DNA of 64,000 nt from Dreissena polymorpha (lineage: Eukaryota > Mollusca > Bivalvia > Myida > Dreissenidae), in the NCBI RefSeq assembly GCF_020536995.1, contig NC_068360.1:84377559-84441558 (forward strand), in the 5' to 3' direction. A program made the translations under genes and the position numbers. Each line of letters starts with the position of its first letter. The stretch's first letter is position 1. The notes under the pieces are model-generated. The model was not told where the DNA came from, made no database searches, and was given only the letters and a program-made list of their open reading frames with translations. Shown one piece after another: positions 23,801 through 35,284 of this stretch.

Positions 23801-26035
23801 TTGTGATTGAAATTGAGAAAGGTCCCTACACCTTTAAAAATAAAAAAATAAATGAGCGGTCTGCACCCGCAATGCGGTGCTCTTGTTGTTTCTATCTCCG
23901 CCCACATACAAGTATCAAACTGTGTATGTTCTGTAGCTCCGCTCTCTTACCAGTATCCAACATATTTAATCTTCTTTAAACTCCACCCTCTTACTATGTC
24001 ACAAGTATCCAAAATGCCTATTTAGTTTTTTCAATCTCCGTCTTCTATACAGTATCTGAAATTTCAGTAAATGTTCATTGCTCCACCCTCAATATAAAAA
24101 ATATATCAGTTTATGTCATTATCATAGCCTTTATTGGTTTGGCCGTTGGGGGAAAACTAGGGACGACGATACAGAAATCCTCCTCCAGTCAGAACTGTTG
24201 CTGACAGCACCTATCCATGGGAAGGGATGCACACTATTGCAAATTGCCCATCCAGCTTTTCTTCTGACGGCCTCAACGTTGACCTCCGTCTAGCTTGCCC
24301 AGGAGAACAGACTTGCACAGAGAGTCGATCCAGGTGACGTGTCCAAACCAAGCAAGGTTTTGTCGTTTGACGGTCGTCAGAAGGGGCACGTTTGGGCAAA
24401 TATGTGTTGCAGTCATGTTCCGGACGTACTCGTTGGTCTCCGCGTAGGAGATGCGGAGCAGTCTTATTTTTTGAGTTCAAACCTGTATCATGCAATCTGC
24501 GTCCGCGTGAAGCGTCCAGGTCTCGCAGCCGTAGAGTAACATGGAGACTTCGAGGGACTTGTAGAGCCTTTACCTGGTTTGAAAATTGATGGAACTGCTT
24601 GTTACCAACCTGCTCAGTCTGGCCATCGCTGCGGTCACCATGGCAACTTTTATTCGGACATCAGCTGTACTGGTAACATCTCTGGACAGGCTTGCGCCCA
24701 AGTACTTGAAGCTGGTCACTTTGTCTAGCGTCTCGCCGTTGATAGTAATGGTCGTGCTGAACACCATGATCTTTGACTTCTCCATGCTGACCACCATTCT
24801 GTATGTTCTTGCTCTTTTATAGAGTCTGTAGGTAAGATCTTGAAGTTCACTGCTGGTGCCATACATTAGGTCAATGTTTTCAGCGATTCTCAAGTTGGAG
24901 ATGGGTTTTCTAATGATAAAGATGGTGATGTGGAGGTCATTGAGATTCCCATTTATTATCTTCTCGATGAAAATAAAAAAACAGGAGGAGGGGCGATAGC
25001 AGACATACCTGACGGACGCCCTTGGTAGTCCTCATGCTGTTCAGTGAGAAGAACTGGGCTGCTGACTTTTCCATACAGTTCTTGGATGACTTACATTAGC
25101 CCTTCGCCAATGTGGAATCGTATCATAACATGCCATATGCAATCATGCCCCACGTGGTCGAAAGCTTTCTTAAAGTCGATGAAGTTGTGGAAGAACTCAC
25201 ATTGGTGTTGCAATTATTTCTCAATTATGATTCTGAAGTTGGTTCAACTGTGCTCCGCCCAGCTCTGATTCAAGCCAGCTCATCGCCATTACTTTTCGAT
25301 CGATTGAGAATGATATGCTGAATTAGTTTTATGGGAAGACCAATTAGACTGATGCGGTTATTTTCGCACATCTTGAGGTTGCCTTTTTTCGGTAGCGGTA
25401 TGACCAGTGACCGGGTCCACTCCTTGGGCCACTTCTTCTCCTCCAAGATCTTTGCATAGTGCCGTCATTGCTGAGTCGTTGCCTTTACTAATGCTTAATC
25501 AGCTCGGAAGGAGCGCTGTCTACTCTAAAAGATTTACCTGCCATAAGACTACACACTGCCTCTTCCTCCTCTGCTGTAAGTATGGACGACTTTCATCGTC
25601 CGATTTTGATCTGAGATTTTTGAGAAGAAGAGTTTGAGTCTGGTTGAAGCAGGTAGTGGTAGTTGTCACTACAGTATTTATTTTGCCTGTTTAGGACTGC
25701 GACACTATCGGTTAGGAAATTACAATCAGCACCTGCTGTTCTTGTCTCTAGCTTCGTCCTCTAACTAGTATCCAAAATATTTGTTTATGTTTCTCTCTCC
25801 TTCTTCCTTCCAGTATCCAAAATGTATGTTCTTGCCTCTACCTATGCTCTTTCATCAGTATCAAAAATGTATGTTCCTGTCTCTAGCTTTGACCTCTAGC
25901 CAGTGCTTGTATTAAGCTATGCCCTCTTTCATGTATCAAAATGTATGTTTATGTCTTTTAGCTCGGCCTATCATCCGTAAGATAGGCAATACATCGTCTG
26001 CTGATCCAGAGTGGGCTCCGGTGTGTTTGTCTTAG
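16610..26035 (+). CDS. arrestin-domain-containing protein (ARRDC-like), six exons, 5' exon not found
   Basis: Exons: 16610-16720, 17579-17808, 18952-19134, 19427-19612, 20136-20309 and 25962-26035. All junctions have AG/GT signals, and the phases of the first five agree. Protein landmarks: IRVKCRGRAYVFWSAGD and ILTAGNYSFPFEFVLPFGIP with FEGPISTVYVRYWLKA (arrestin N-domain); CCWCCETPPISASLRIDKTG with YVPGEWVVVNAEF, QIPALPPSQLPGCDIIVIEY and LKLTIPITIGTIP (C-domain). The family acts as cytoplasmic adaptors in receptor trafficking and ubiquitin-ligase recruitment. The fifth exon changes frame at a CCCCC run near 20206-20210: the original frame stops at 20253-20255, while the frame after a one-base shift reads MRSMRPSPEPVVTQQPYG and joins the last exon in phase, ending DPEWAPVCLS. 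This could be an assembly error or a real mutation. No PPxY motif is seen. The N-terminal exon (about 40-50 residues expected) is missing. Confidence 0.88.
16890..17145. mobile_element. fold-back element copy in arrestin intron
   Basis: The ends TGGGGAAATAGGGCCTAATG and CCGTTTTCCCAAAGCGCGAC are complementary. Inside are CCCAGATTAGCCTGCGCAGA, GCTAATCAGGGACGACTC and GGCTAATCTGGGACGACACT. The centre is AT-rich. Present only in the right arm, so it inserted after the duplication or was lost on the left. Confidence 0.75.
17823..18062. mobile_element. fold-back element copy in arrestin intron, degraded
   Basis: Starts TGAGCCGCGTTCTGGGAAAA and contains CAGGGCTTAATGCTTGTCCG and TCACCAGGGACGACAG. It ends near CAGCGGCTCA. 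It begins only about 15 bp after the 17808 exon end. Confidence 0.65.
18202..18392. mobile_element. MITE with about 60-bp inverted ends and 9-bp target duplication
   Basis: The left part TTGTCGGTTCAGGTACTAAT and the reverse complement of the right part TTGTCGGCTAAGATGCTTAT match well and continue inward (AGTAC words). Both sides are flanked by CCTAGTAAT (18193-18201 and 18393-18401). Long inverted ends with a 9-bp duplication fit a Mutator-like MITE. It lies in the arrestin intron between 17808 and 18952. Confidence 0.6.
18718..18765 (+). repeat. partial duplicate of an arrestin exon boundary
   Basis: TTCAACAATGGTATGTCAGT followed by AGGCAAGCCAACATGTATCGG resembles the true acceptor and exon start at 18937-18972 (CACAATGGTATGTCCAGG, then CAAGCCAGCAAGTTTCGG). 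The match fades after about 45 bp. It looks like an old local duplication that left a decoy acceptor about 220 bp upstream of the real one. Confidence 0.5.
19141..19200. mobile_element. fragment of the AAGTGTCGTCC fold-back family
   Basis: AAGCCTGTGCGAATTTTTCATCCCAG, seen here as AAGCCTGTGCG and CATCCCAGATAAGCCTGTGC, matches the family half-unit. It lies directly after the 19134 splice donor. Confidence 0.45.
20580..21490 (+). repeat. minisatellite of splice-acceptor-like units, block 1
   Basis: Degenerate units of about 50-100 bp carry TTAGCTCCGCTCTTATACC, GTAGCTCCGCCCTCTTACC, TCTAGCCCTGCCCTC and TTGCTCCGCCCTCTAATCC, each preceded by a T-rich GTATGTTCTTGT-like tract. The unit resembles the true acceptor of the last arrestin exon (ATGTCTTTTAG then CTCGGCC, 25951-25968). 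Same array as 23885-24110 and 25730-25961, now split by insertions. Confidence 0.6.
20832..20883. repeat. (TA)n microsatellite
   Basis: About 50 bp of nearly pure TA repeat in the last arrestin intron. Confidence 0.95.
21490..23890. repeat. dispersed repeat with internal tandem units, outer element of a nest
   Basis: Begins near TTTTAGCTCATCTATTTTTGA. It has a run of GGCGTCGG words and then about four degenerate units of 160-175 bp marked by TAAGTTTTGTGTTTAGGTCC and TATGGGCCCTTT. A C-rich tract with AATGACCAC...CACACC occurs on both sides of the inner element (22320-22480 and 23650-23800). It ends near GCAATGCGGTGCTCTTGTT. Non-coding. The family resembles the long GTCC/GGTCAAGGTCA repeats common in bivalve genomes. 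Confidence 0.6.
22488..23605. repeat. inner nested repeat with GGTCAAGGTCATCCTTCAAG units
   Basis: Starts TTTTTATGTCCCCGGTAGTG and ends GGGGGCATTGTGTTTCTGAC with AAACACATCTCTTGTT. In between are about three units with GTCCGTCCGAAAAC and TTGATATTTGGCATGCATG, then about five shorter units with CAAAGCGGCGTTCTCATGAA and CACATTTTGAGTGGTG. Short open frames (80-96 codons) across it only reflect the unit length. Confidence 0.7.
23885..24110 (+). repeat. minisatellite of splice-acceptor-like units, block 2
   Basis: Units such as TCTATCTCCGCCCACATAC, CTGTAGCTCCGCTCTCTTACC and CAGTATCCAACATATTTAATC continue the array seen at 20580-21490. Confidence 0.55.
24130..25690 (-). mobile_element. LINE fossil, reverse transcriptase to 3' end (RTE/CR1-like)
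   Basis: Read on the - strand in several frames from 25690 down. Seen in order: LTAEEEEAVCSLMAGKSFRV, WPKEWTRSLVIPLPKKGNLK (start of the RT domain), a middle part with FIDFKKAFD-like and LYGK-like pieces, MYGTSSELQDLTYRLYKRA, KVTSFKYLGASLSRD, MARLSRLVTSSSINFQTR, then pieces matching an AWFGHVT block and a basic LDGG region, and a tail with an AATAAAGG signal near 24130. Numerous stops and frame changes show it is long dead. From memory the FKYLGA and WFGHV blocks are typical of RTE-type endonuclease-RT elements; the clade is not certain. It is inserted in the arrestin minisatellite intron, opposite to the gene. Confidence 0.85.
25730..25961 (+). repeat. minisatellite of splice-acceptor-like units, block 3, ending at the true acceptor
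   Basis: Repeats TCTTGTCTCTAGCTTCGTCC, GTATCCAAAATATTTG, CAGTATCCAAAATGTATG and CCTGTCTCTAGCTTTGACC. The last unit, ATGTTTATGTCTTTTAG, is the acceptor of the final arrestin exon at 25962. Confidence 0.65.
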
Positions 26036-26843
26036 TAGAATGGTCGCCGATGTGAGAGATTATATATGTTACCGTCATTAATCAACGTATTCTTTATTTT
26101 GATGTTTTTACTATCTATAGTCTAGTAATTATGCTACTTGATATACATATATCTATTGATATTGTTGTTTATAGTTTAAAGGTTTACCTTCTATGTTAAT
26201 TTTTTGCTATTTACAATTACACTTGTTATTATCATCGTTTTGTTTTTGTTGTTTACTGTTTGCAATTGTTTTATGATGTAAGTTTCATTTTTTTGTTTGG
26301 TGCCCGGAATCGTTTTCTACTTAATATGTGTTAACCAATTTGATTCATTTCCCGATTATGTCCATACAACTCGATATGTTTAAACTGGTTGCATTTGTAT
26401 TTCTCCATGCAATTTAATTTGTGTTTTAATGGACACTAAATATTTGCATTGAATTGAGATTTAATTATTGTCTAAGGCATGTGGCTTGACGTAAATATCA
26501 TTGTTTTACAAGTTCAAATTACCTTCAGTGTAAAGTTAGTGATCGTGTACTTTAGCTGAACACTTATTTATAATTGTCATGCAATATAAAATTATGTAAT
26601 GCTTCAAAACCGAGCAAAATGACTGAAACAAGATAGATCGACATTCTAAATTACAATCACATAAATATATATATTTAATAAATAATGTCATGACTATGAA
26701 TTTTAATATTTATACTTCATAGAGGTCATAACAACGTTTATTGTGTTTTTGTTTACACTATGCATAAGTATATTCGGCTATATAATGTGCATTTATACTT
26801 GCTTTCTAACTATACATACAGTCAAGATACCATTTCCGGATAA
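26036..26843. other. non-coding stretch, probably arrestin 3' UTR and downstream DNA
   Basis: AT-rich sequence after the arrestin stop. No exon or repeat was recognised, and the 3' UTR end was not determined. Confidence 0.4.
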
Positions 26844-27094
26844 TTACCCAAAGCAGATCACTTTTATGTTCAAGACTGCGTATCGCGATAAATAGTTGAC
26901 ATGTTTAAATGATTTTTTGCACACATCATCTTCAATGCCTGTTATTTCAAACGATTTGATTGAGTTGTATTCGGAGCTACTCCTTGTCAAACATTTCGGA
27001 ATGCTTTGCTGACATGTATACACGACTTTGTTGACTTCCGTCTTGTTTACAAATCGAGGGTGAACATTGTTTGCGGCCACGTGATAAAACTCTG
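26844..27094 (-). CDS. possible terminal exon of an unrecognised cysteine-containing protein
   Basis: A strong acceptor (CTTTTACTTTTCAG, 27095-27108 on the - strand) opens a frame of about 82 codons that ends in TAA. It reads EFYHVAANNVHPRFVNKTEV, NKVVYTCQQSIPKCLTRSSS, EYNSIKSFEITGIEDDVCKK and SFKHVNYLSRYAVLNIKVIC. Three or four cysteines and an N-K-T glycosylation site suggest an extracellular protein. I do not recognise the family and found no upstream exon. Codon use looks like coding sequence compared with the flanks. Confidence 0.4.
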
Positions 27095-30000
27095 CTGAAA
27101 AGTAAAAGGTTTTCGCATTAATTAACAGGCAATTTAGAAGTCTTTCTTCCTGCAAAAGTCCATTTCAGTTTTGATTCGTGTTTAAGATTTTGCAACACCT
27201 TAAATGAAAAGAAGAATAAGGGCAATAAGGGATCAAGCGTGAGAATATGCGTATTGATAATATATTAAATTAAAATATATATGCAAATATTCAAATATTC
27301 CTTATTCTTTCAATAAATGATCTCAATCTTAATGTTTTATTTATGTTTCATGTTCAAAATCGATGATTAAATTTACTTGGTTTATAAGATGCCCATATCT
27401 TTTCGACCTATTTAATATTTTCAACAGATAATTCATACTCGAACGTCATGCGTAAAGTGTAGATACATGATAACCTAAAGAAATTAATAAATAACAAAAA
27501 ATGAATAAAATGTTTAACTGGCAATGTTATTTGGTCAGTGTAAACAACACATTTCATGTTTCAACAGTTCAAATAGCGTATTAGATGCCCCACTCAATGG
27601 TTTCGATCACGTGATCCGTTTTGGCTACAACTCATCCGTTGATGCATGAATTCTGAGGCGACAAAAGGTATCACAAATACATTTTGCATGCGCTTAAAAA
27701 TAATACTATGCACTGAAACAGTAAGCAAAGGTAATATAAAATCAAACTAGTGTACAAGACGTCTCAAAACATTTATTGTTTTTCACCAGAACAACTTTAT
27801 TACGCTACTGATCCGGTAATGGTAACATGACTGTACTCATTTCTACTGTACATGGTTATTGTAAGAATTAAATAATGAATATATTTGATGCAAAAATGTA
27901 TTTAAAGCTGTAAAGTGTACGGTTGTTTGCGATGTGGCATTTTGAATAAGTTAACATTGTGTTGGACTCAATGTTTCCTACGTGTATGGCTTTCTTATTC
28001 CTGTATTTGTGCGATAATGATCTGAAATATAAACTTTATGATGCTGTATTTTTAAATCTTTTTCTATAACGAAGGAATGTAGTTGACACTTGTTCATAGT
28101 TTCATTCCATCGTTCCTCAAAAAGTTGTAACTCCGTTGCTCTGGTATCTTCAATACCATTGAGTAATTAAATGGTAATTAAATTGCATGCGTTTTAACTC
28201 CCTTTTATTATTGTTTAATTTGAGTTACAATGCTATGAGGTTAAATTTTATTTACACTTAAATGTCTTATGAATATTGCTGGGCCAAGTGTGAGGTTGAG
28301 CGCTCCAAAACCGGTTATCACCCCCAATGCTTTGCATTGACCGTTCCAAGGCGGTGACCCCAGCTTTATTCTTATTTGTGTTTATGTTGTTTTGTATTGT
28401 GCTGTATTGTGCTGTTGTGTACTGTTTGGGCAATCGGTCACTTGCCTTAAATTAAGGACCTACTAATTGTTTATAAAAATAATAATTCAAAACTTCACCA
28501 GCAGCTGGAGTTTCACTTTTTATATTGAGTAATTTGTTTTGTAAAACGTATATGTCCATTTTAAATCTTTCAAGTGTAATCAAACTAACAGCAAATTGGC
28601 TGTGAACATTTAACGCAAATTTGCTGTGCATATTTAAAAGCCCATACACACTTACTATAAGCGAATATTTCGGAACATTCAACGCTAGATATCGTCTGAT
28701 AACATAGATTTAACACGATATAAACTACTTTTTTTAACATATGTTCATGTACCAAGTTAGTGTTCGTGTGTCGTATGCATATATTTATTGCAAGAAATTC
28801 AAATGGAATATATTGTTCCACAAAAAAAAATAAAAACGAACATTTTGTATCTCGGTAAACCTGTATTATCATATCACATCTAGCGTTGAAATGTTGGCTA
28901 TTGCTATAACGAATACTATTTTTATGGGTTAATTTTACTTATACGAAATATGTTACTAGGTATTCGTTGATTTTGAGTATTTATGTTATTTAAAAGTGAC
29001 ATTATGGGCATTTTCACTATTGAATTGAGCTGAAAAGAATTAACACGTTAAAAGAGTTAGTTAAAATGTGGTCACTGACCAATTATCTGAAACTCATCTT
29101 GCTACCAGTTGTTTATAAAAAATATATATTATATTCAATATTTTGCATGACTCACCCAGTCCGCTAAGCCGAAATGTTCCGTAAAACAATATTGTGTCTT
29201 TTTGTCGTGCGCTTAAACTAAATGTTGGTCCACATCGTACATGCATGATCAGTTGTCAAACGAAAGTACGGTTGATATTCAAATGCATTGTTTTTCTCTT
29301 TCCGGGATATTGTTTTAGAGTGTTGATGCTGCATTAACAAATTAACGTGTATATGAAGTTAAAACACCAAAAATAAACAACAGTTGCGATAGACACATAT
29401 AGACTGTTAGATGATCATAAAATCTTTTAATATTTTAATAATAAGGGCGGACACACGGAAGGTATCAAACAATGTGTGCTTGTCTAATAGTTATCCTGTT
29501 TTCAGTGAATTCGTATTGATACATTGTAAAACAAAAAATACATAAAATTATTCAAGCATGAGATTACATTACGCATTTTAAGATATTTACTTTACGCTTT
29601 GTTATGAATATAATATATTATTGTTGTTGACATTAACATCACGAGTGTAGATTTCATTTAACCTGTATTTCTTAAGACATGTATGAACTCGACTGTCTGC
29701 AATATTTCATTAAATCATTTTTCTGTAAGATTATTTTTAAGGTTATAAGAACGTACTATATCAAGATGAAAGTTAGTCAGTTATATATTTATTAATTTTT
29801 ATAAATCGTTTTGAGTGTTAAAGCGAGATTATACAATTTTGTCAAATATTTATGAATTTATATTAAATGTGTAAAAAACTTATTATACACATATTTCAAT
29901 ATAAATTCAAATTAATGTAAGCAAGAACATTTGTCGACCAATGCGGAATATGCTAGATATTTAAGTCTTACTCGAAAATGTCTGTACAGTCGAATTCGCC

Positions 30001-30744
30001 AGCATGTTTATCATGAATGTACGATGTGAACCTCAATTTAGTTTAACGGATCATTTTAATTTCCTGCAACGATATATATTTATACGACACACGAACACCA
30101 ACCCCGATCCTAATAAAAACACGAATGCTTCAGTTATTGTAGGAAAATATTTACGAAATATCTTCTTCACAGTCGGCTCGGGGAGCTAATTTGTCTTGTT
30201 GCATTTTATGTAATTCGTCTTCAATGTATAATTTTTCTTGCCTATTTTGTGTTATTGTAACATATTTTTATCAATAAATTACAATCTGATACACATAAAA
30301 ATCGTATCATCTCTCTTTAAATCCGTAGCATTTGGAACAACAAAACTTAAATAGAAAATAGCAGAAATGCTAGTAAAGGGAACGTATTTATTGCGACACC
30401 GCGCAGATTAGTTTGGCCTTAACTTAAAATCCGTTTACCTGCCTAGTATGGTTTTAAAATTCATATTGACAGACAGCTTTTCAAGTTTGGCATTGAACTT
30501 TGATCTTATGCATTTAAAATCCTATTAGTCCGCAAGACACGATGCTCATTTTCGCAAACAGGTGTGACCTGTAGTTGGAACAACGTCAAACATTTGTAAG
30601 TAAAGAGTGAGGATAAGGAGCAATTCGTGTTATGTTTTTGTACATGTATCTTAATTCAACAGAGGAAGTATTTTGTGATTCGTATTCAGTTAATTTAACA
30701 ACGATAAGTTTGTTTATGCATCTGTCATTATAGCGGAAGGGCCA
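27095..30744. other. long non-coding AT-rich stretch with one possible tiny exon and one likely repeat
   Basis: At 27568-27649 (+), after TGTTTCAACAG, a frame of 26 codons reads SNSVLDAPLNGFDHVIRFGY then NSSVDA and stops; this is weak. At about 28270-28420 a GC-richer piece (GCGCTCCAAAACCGG, CATTGACCGTTCCAAGGCGG) is probably part of a dispersed repeat. The rest shows nothing. Confidence 0.3.
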
Positions 30745-31030
30745 ATAGTGCTTACCTACATGGTGGTATTTCAAAATAAATTGGCTCAAATGATCACCAT
30801 AGCAAGACGACGTGTGTCGTGCAACAACCATTTTTCTTGCTTCAATGTAAAAGTTACTGTGGGCCTTGTTTTTTTGCGTTATGTATATATGTTAAATACT
30901 GACAGTACATGTTTGCGCACGGATCATTACTTTGCCGTGCATTATGGCTGTTCAAAATAAATTGTTCGCATACATCATCGTAGCAAAACGACGTGTCGCC
31001 TGCAACAACCATGTCGCTCGCTTCCTATCA
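30745..31030. repeat. two diverged units of a dispersed tandem repeat
   Basis: CACCATAGCAAGACGACGTG followed by CGTGCAACAACCAT (30793-30830) recurs as CATCGTAGCAAAACGACGTG and CCTGCAACAACCATG (30970-31012), about 175 bp apart. Confidence 0.55.
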
Positions 31031-32394
31031 TATCCAAAAATAATTATATTGAGTCCAACCTTTACCATAGATGGACAGATTTTCTAAGCTCCTGTTTAAA
31101 TAAAATGTGACTTGGGTGACACTGTTTTGTCTAAGCATACTGATCTGTCGACTTCGGCTATTCAACCATGATTTCCCTTATACATTCCATTTCGACGCAT
31201 TAATGTGCACTAACTCATCGCTTTGGTAACAGCCGCTTGGAAATACGACCGACTTTATTATCACATTCAAAACAAACATGTATATAAATCGTAGCATAAT
31301 TTAACTTATCACACATATTCAAGTAATATATGCAAAAGAAACAAGTAATAAGAATTATCATATATTTTCACACGAATAAATTATAATATATATTTAAGTA
31401 AGGCCACAACAAATTGAGGATTTGTTCTAAGGAATCCCCCCCCCCCATCCCATGAAAAAATGAAGCGAGCGAAATAAAAATAAATTAATTTTATTGATTT
31501 TTTTTGAGTCACAGGCGAGCAAAATGCGAAAATAAAAAATACATATATTGTGTATGTAAATTTATATATTTGTCGAATAAATGCACGGTATCTGCAAAAT
31601 ACCAGTACAGTAGCATTTAATAGTAATAACTGTGTTTTATCTATGATCCAATGCTTGTAAAAATAAATAAATCTCCAATAGCTGTTCCGCTAACTCACAC
31701 CAGATAGTGTCTACTTAAATTTAACATGGTACTGTTTAGTTTTCATTATCAAAATTTATTAGAAGCTCCGCTTTCTTTCAATGATGGTGAAATAACATAA
31801 AACATTAAATAATACAATAAACACCAAGCAAAAGCAAAAAAATTATTCGCTTATTTACAGCCTGTGTGTTTTTGATTAGGGAAAAGTGCGATTAACCATG
31901 AAATTGGGAACATTTAAACGTTATTATTGTTATTATAAATAACAGTATACTAGTTTCTAAAAAGTGCATGTTTAAACTTTTTTAAATTATTATTATAAAG
32001 TGCTTGGGAATGAAACTGCTATATGATAAATTAAATACACCAATTAAGTTTCTTTAAAAAGGTTGGCATATTATTTCGGAAAGTTTGGCCAGTTGTGTGG
32101 AAACAATGTCACTTTTGCCAAAGTGAAACATACTTTTGTTTTACTTTTTGGAATTTGAACACAGCCTGTAAGAGGCTGTTATTTTGGGGGAAAAACATCG
32201 ATACGAAATATATTGAATTTGTATTAAGGGGCAATTTCACGTTTTGGTAAATTGACTAATGCAAAAATAGGTTTTAGATTCGCAAATTTTCGTTCAAGTC
32301 ATTTTTATATTTGTGAGGAAACAGTGATACTGAACATTAACCATGCTCTAAAATACCCATTTTTATGCAACTTTTGACGATTTAACGATTAGTG
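31031..32394. other. non-coding AT-rich stretch
   Basis: No exon or repeat recognised; a C homopolymer lies near 31436-31447. Confidence 0.45.
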
Positions 32395-32660
32395 CCGTTA
32401 TGTTTTGTGATACTAAGAGGATTGCTTATAAAGTATATAAAATACACCACTCATTGTATGTGCACGGATGGCCGTGTGGTCTAAGCGATATACTCTAGGG
32501 GTTCGAGCCCATTTTAGGGTTACTTTTTTCTTTCTTGAATTTTATTTTGTTTTTTTACCGGAGCTTTTTCGATCCAATGTTTACATTAACCAATATCAAT
32601 ATAAAGCATTTAATGGCAAACTTCAATTCATGCAAAAATCTGTGAAAAGGTTCCTTTAGT
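32395..32660 (+). mobile_element. tRNA-derived SINE, family 1
   Basis: The leader TTTTGTGATACTAAGAGGATTG (as TTTTGTGATAC and AAGAGGATTG), an A box in GATGGCCGTGTGGTCTAAGCG, the B box GGTTCGAGCCC, and a tail with AAAGCATTTAATGGCAAACT and CTGTGAAAAGGTTCC. Orientation and order match 10020-10250. Confidence 0.8.
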
Positions 32661-33639
32661 TCTAAATATCATAGGTTATGGTTATATACAATACTCGATG
32701 CATTACTTGTATTTGTTTTGCACTGTTAAAATGATAATTGAGAAGTGTAAGTTTTGTAAAGTAAGAAAAAAAGCTTCCTTATGAAAGAAAAATAACAAAT
32801 GGATAGTAAAGTTTTCTATTTTAATATAAAAAGCCAATCAAATCCCAGTAAATTTGTTAAGGTCCAGAAAGTGTCTTCACTTTCGCACGTATGATAATTT
32901 CATGTTTTTGGGGCATAATGATTACCTTGGGCTTCAACAATTTGAAATAGTAGATGGGAGGCGTGTACAATCTATATAATACTCGACAATTGTTTTGTCC
33001 AGTTCAATGGCGATACTCAATTGCATGCTAATGTTTGATATTTTAACTTCAATTTATACCATCAAGTTCATTGCTTATTTTTTTTTTACCAAACGTACGC
33101 AAACCGGCAACATTTCACATCCTGACGAAGATGCGGCTGAGATAAATTAATTACTAAAATTCTCTGTGTTGCAATGACTAATTTCCCCGGGGAAACATTA
33201 ACATGTCCATTTGTGTCCTTGGCCGACACGTCAAGGCAGACGAACGCCGCAATTTTTTACCAAATAACTAATCTAATAACGCCAAGCATTATACCAGTTT
33301 ATGTCGTTAAATAGGTAGGCTAAATTTAACTCAATCATTAAATGAATAAGTGCGCAACAAAATTGTTGCTGCGGGCGAAAACTAATTTATTTATTTTCGT
33401 TTTAGGATTTTTACGTGCGGAAAATCCGCCGAACATTTAATCAATTGGTTGTTGCTTAACCTTTCCATTCAATTCAATATGTCCACATTAAATATCCATT
33501 TTTAAAATAACAAATAACTGCTAAAATATTAAAACTGCTATTAAAATCTTCTGTATAGAACAGTTTAAACTCCGACAGGTAGAATCAAAATTATTTAAAC
33601 ATTAGCATTATCGGTTCTAAATCATCTTTTGTTTACTCG
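32661..33639. other. non-coding stretch before a LINE fragment
   Basis: AT-rich. A GC-richer part at 33090-33255 has no long frame; it could be a more decayed upstream part of the LINE. Confidence 0.35.
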
Positions 33640-35145
33640 CCGAATCAGTTGACAGAGATCAATGAATCATTTCTTAATATTGTGAGAATGGTAAATCACG
33701 AATTAACAAAATTACTTTACTAAACTAATATACAGAAGACGATTTGAAAATGATTGATCTTTGTTCTTCCGTCAAATATTTAAAGTGCTCATAGATCCGT
33801 ATAAAAGCTACTGGGAATGGGAAATGGCTAAATATTGTGAATACAATGGTTGATTTTTAAAAATTATACAACTGTGGGAGTCACAATCCTGAACTTAATT
33901 AATAAGATACAAAATGAATTCTTGAAAGATACATTGAACTCGTTTGTTGAATCCAGTAACAAGGACCCATTTAAAACCCAGTTTTGCTTAAAAATTAATT
34001 ATTCTATAACCCAGACATAACAATTGGTAACAAAAGTGTTTTTTAAATCAAGGTTTGAAAAAAGGCGTTATTTTTTTGTGACTTGATGCACAACGCTCAA
34101 CTTTTAACTTTAACAGTTATGATGATTTTTCTCAAAGAATTTAACTTCAATCAAAATTATATATTTTTGTCAAAGGAATTATCAACGCAGTTAATAAATG
34201 CACGAAACGCAGAAGCTACCATGACACTCCCTTGTTGGAGCCTTTTATGCCCACTATCCTACGATCCATCTTAGCTAACACAAAGTTTACACATCCTATG
34301 TATGAAATTATTACCAAAAATGAGTCTTCGCTAGTGTGCATAAATAAATGTTAAGGTTTTTTGTATTAACATTGAAACAAAAGAATGGCGACATATTTTG
34401 GTATGCCATTTCATATCACACGGGATACGAATTTGCAGTGGTTTCAGTACAGAATTTTACATAGAATAATAGGTTGAAAGTCCTTCGTATTTAAAATTTG
34501 CATGGTCAGCTTAGCCAATTGCACTTTTGTCAAACTGAATGTGAAACGATTAAAAATTTATTTAACGAATGTAAGTTTGTGATTAAATTATTAGCAGAAT
34601 GGTTTTTTGGCTGTAATCATTTTTTCGAACTGTCTCAATATGCCCTCTTTTATACTGGGACTTGCAAATAGAAATGGAACCTTAAATTTATTTTGATAGA
34701 AATGTGTATTTATAATAGTAATATAAACCAAACTAAACCCACACGTAAAACAACAAAATCGTACCTGTCCTTACATGGCCTTGTACTTAATGCTTTTTTT
34801 AAGATTTGAGGGATAGTAAAAAATGGGAATTATTGTCAAGACGTGTTCATTAGGTGTGAAAAGAAAAAATGTATTGTCAAATATTCTTTTAACAAATGTT
34901 GAATATAGTACCACCACACCTCCAGCAGTTGTAAAAATAGACAGAAAAAGTCATGTATTATCCAATATTTCTTTAGCAAATGTTGTTTCTATTGCCATGT
35001 AAAAGCTATTGATGGTAAAATGTGGTAAGATGTTTTGTTATATGCATAAATTGATTGTAGACTCTTTACGGTGTGGGGTGGGATGCCCTCGACCCATTCA
35101 TACCTATTCACGAGGTAAATAAACTGTATTGAAAGGAGAAAAAAA
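33640..35145 (+). mobile_element. LINE fossil, C-terminal part and 3' end (L1-like group)
   Basis: Across several frames, pieces in LINE order can be read: TEDDLKMIDLCSSVKYLKCS (about 33735), VTILNLINKIQNEFLKDTLN (33880), VFFKSRFEK with MHNAQLLTLTVMMIFLKEFN (34040-34150), LQWFQYRILHRIIG (34430) and CQTECETIKNLFNECKFV (34530). The WFQYRILHRI and C-x-C...ET-x-x-x-LF-x-x-C pattern is the usual C-terminal segment of L1/Tx1-type ORF2 proteins. The right end has GTAAATAAACTGTATTG, like a LINE 3' end. No reverse transcriptase core remains, so this is a 5'-truncated and decayed copy. Confidence 0.75.
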
Positions 35146-35284
35146 TCAATAACAATGTGCTCGCTTCGGTGTTCCAATGCTGAACGGCATAGGCGCTATG
35201 CGAGCTCGAAAGCCTCTTAAAACGACACATATCGGGCAAGACATAAACAAGAGACATTAATTTTCGTCTTATTCGCTTACAACC

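Noticed and set aside
24570-24893. Host gene from the 107-codon frame
   Set aside because: It is the FKYLGA part of a LINE whose other blocks lie in order on both sides.
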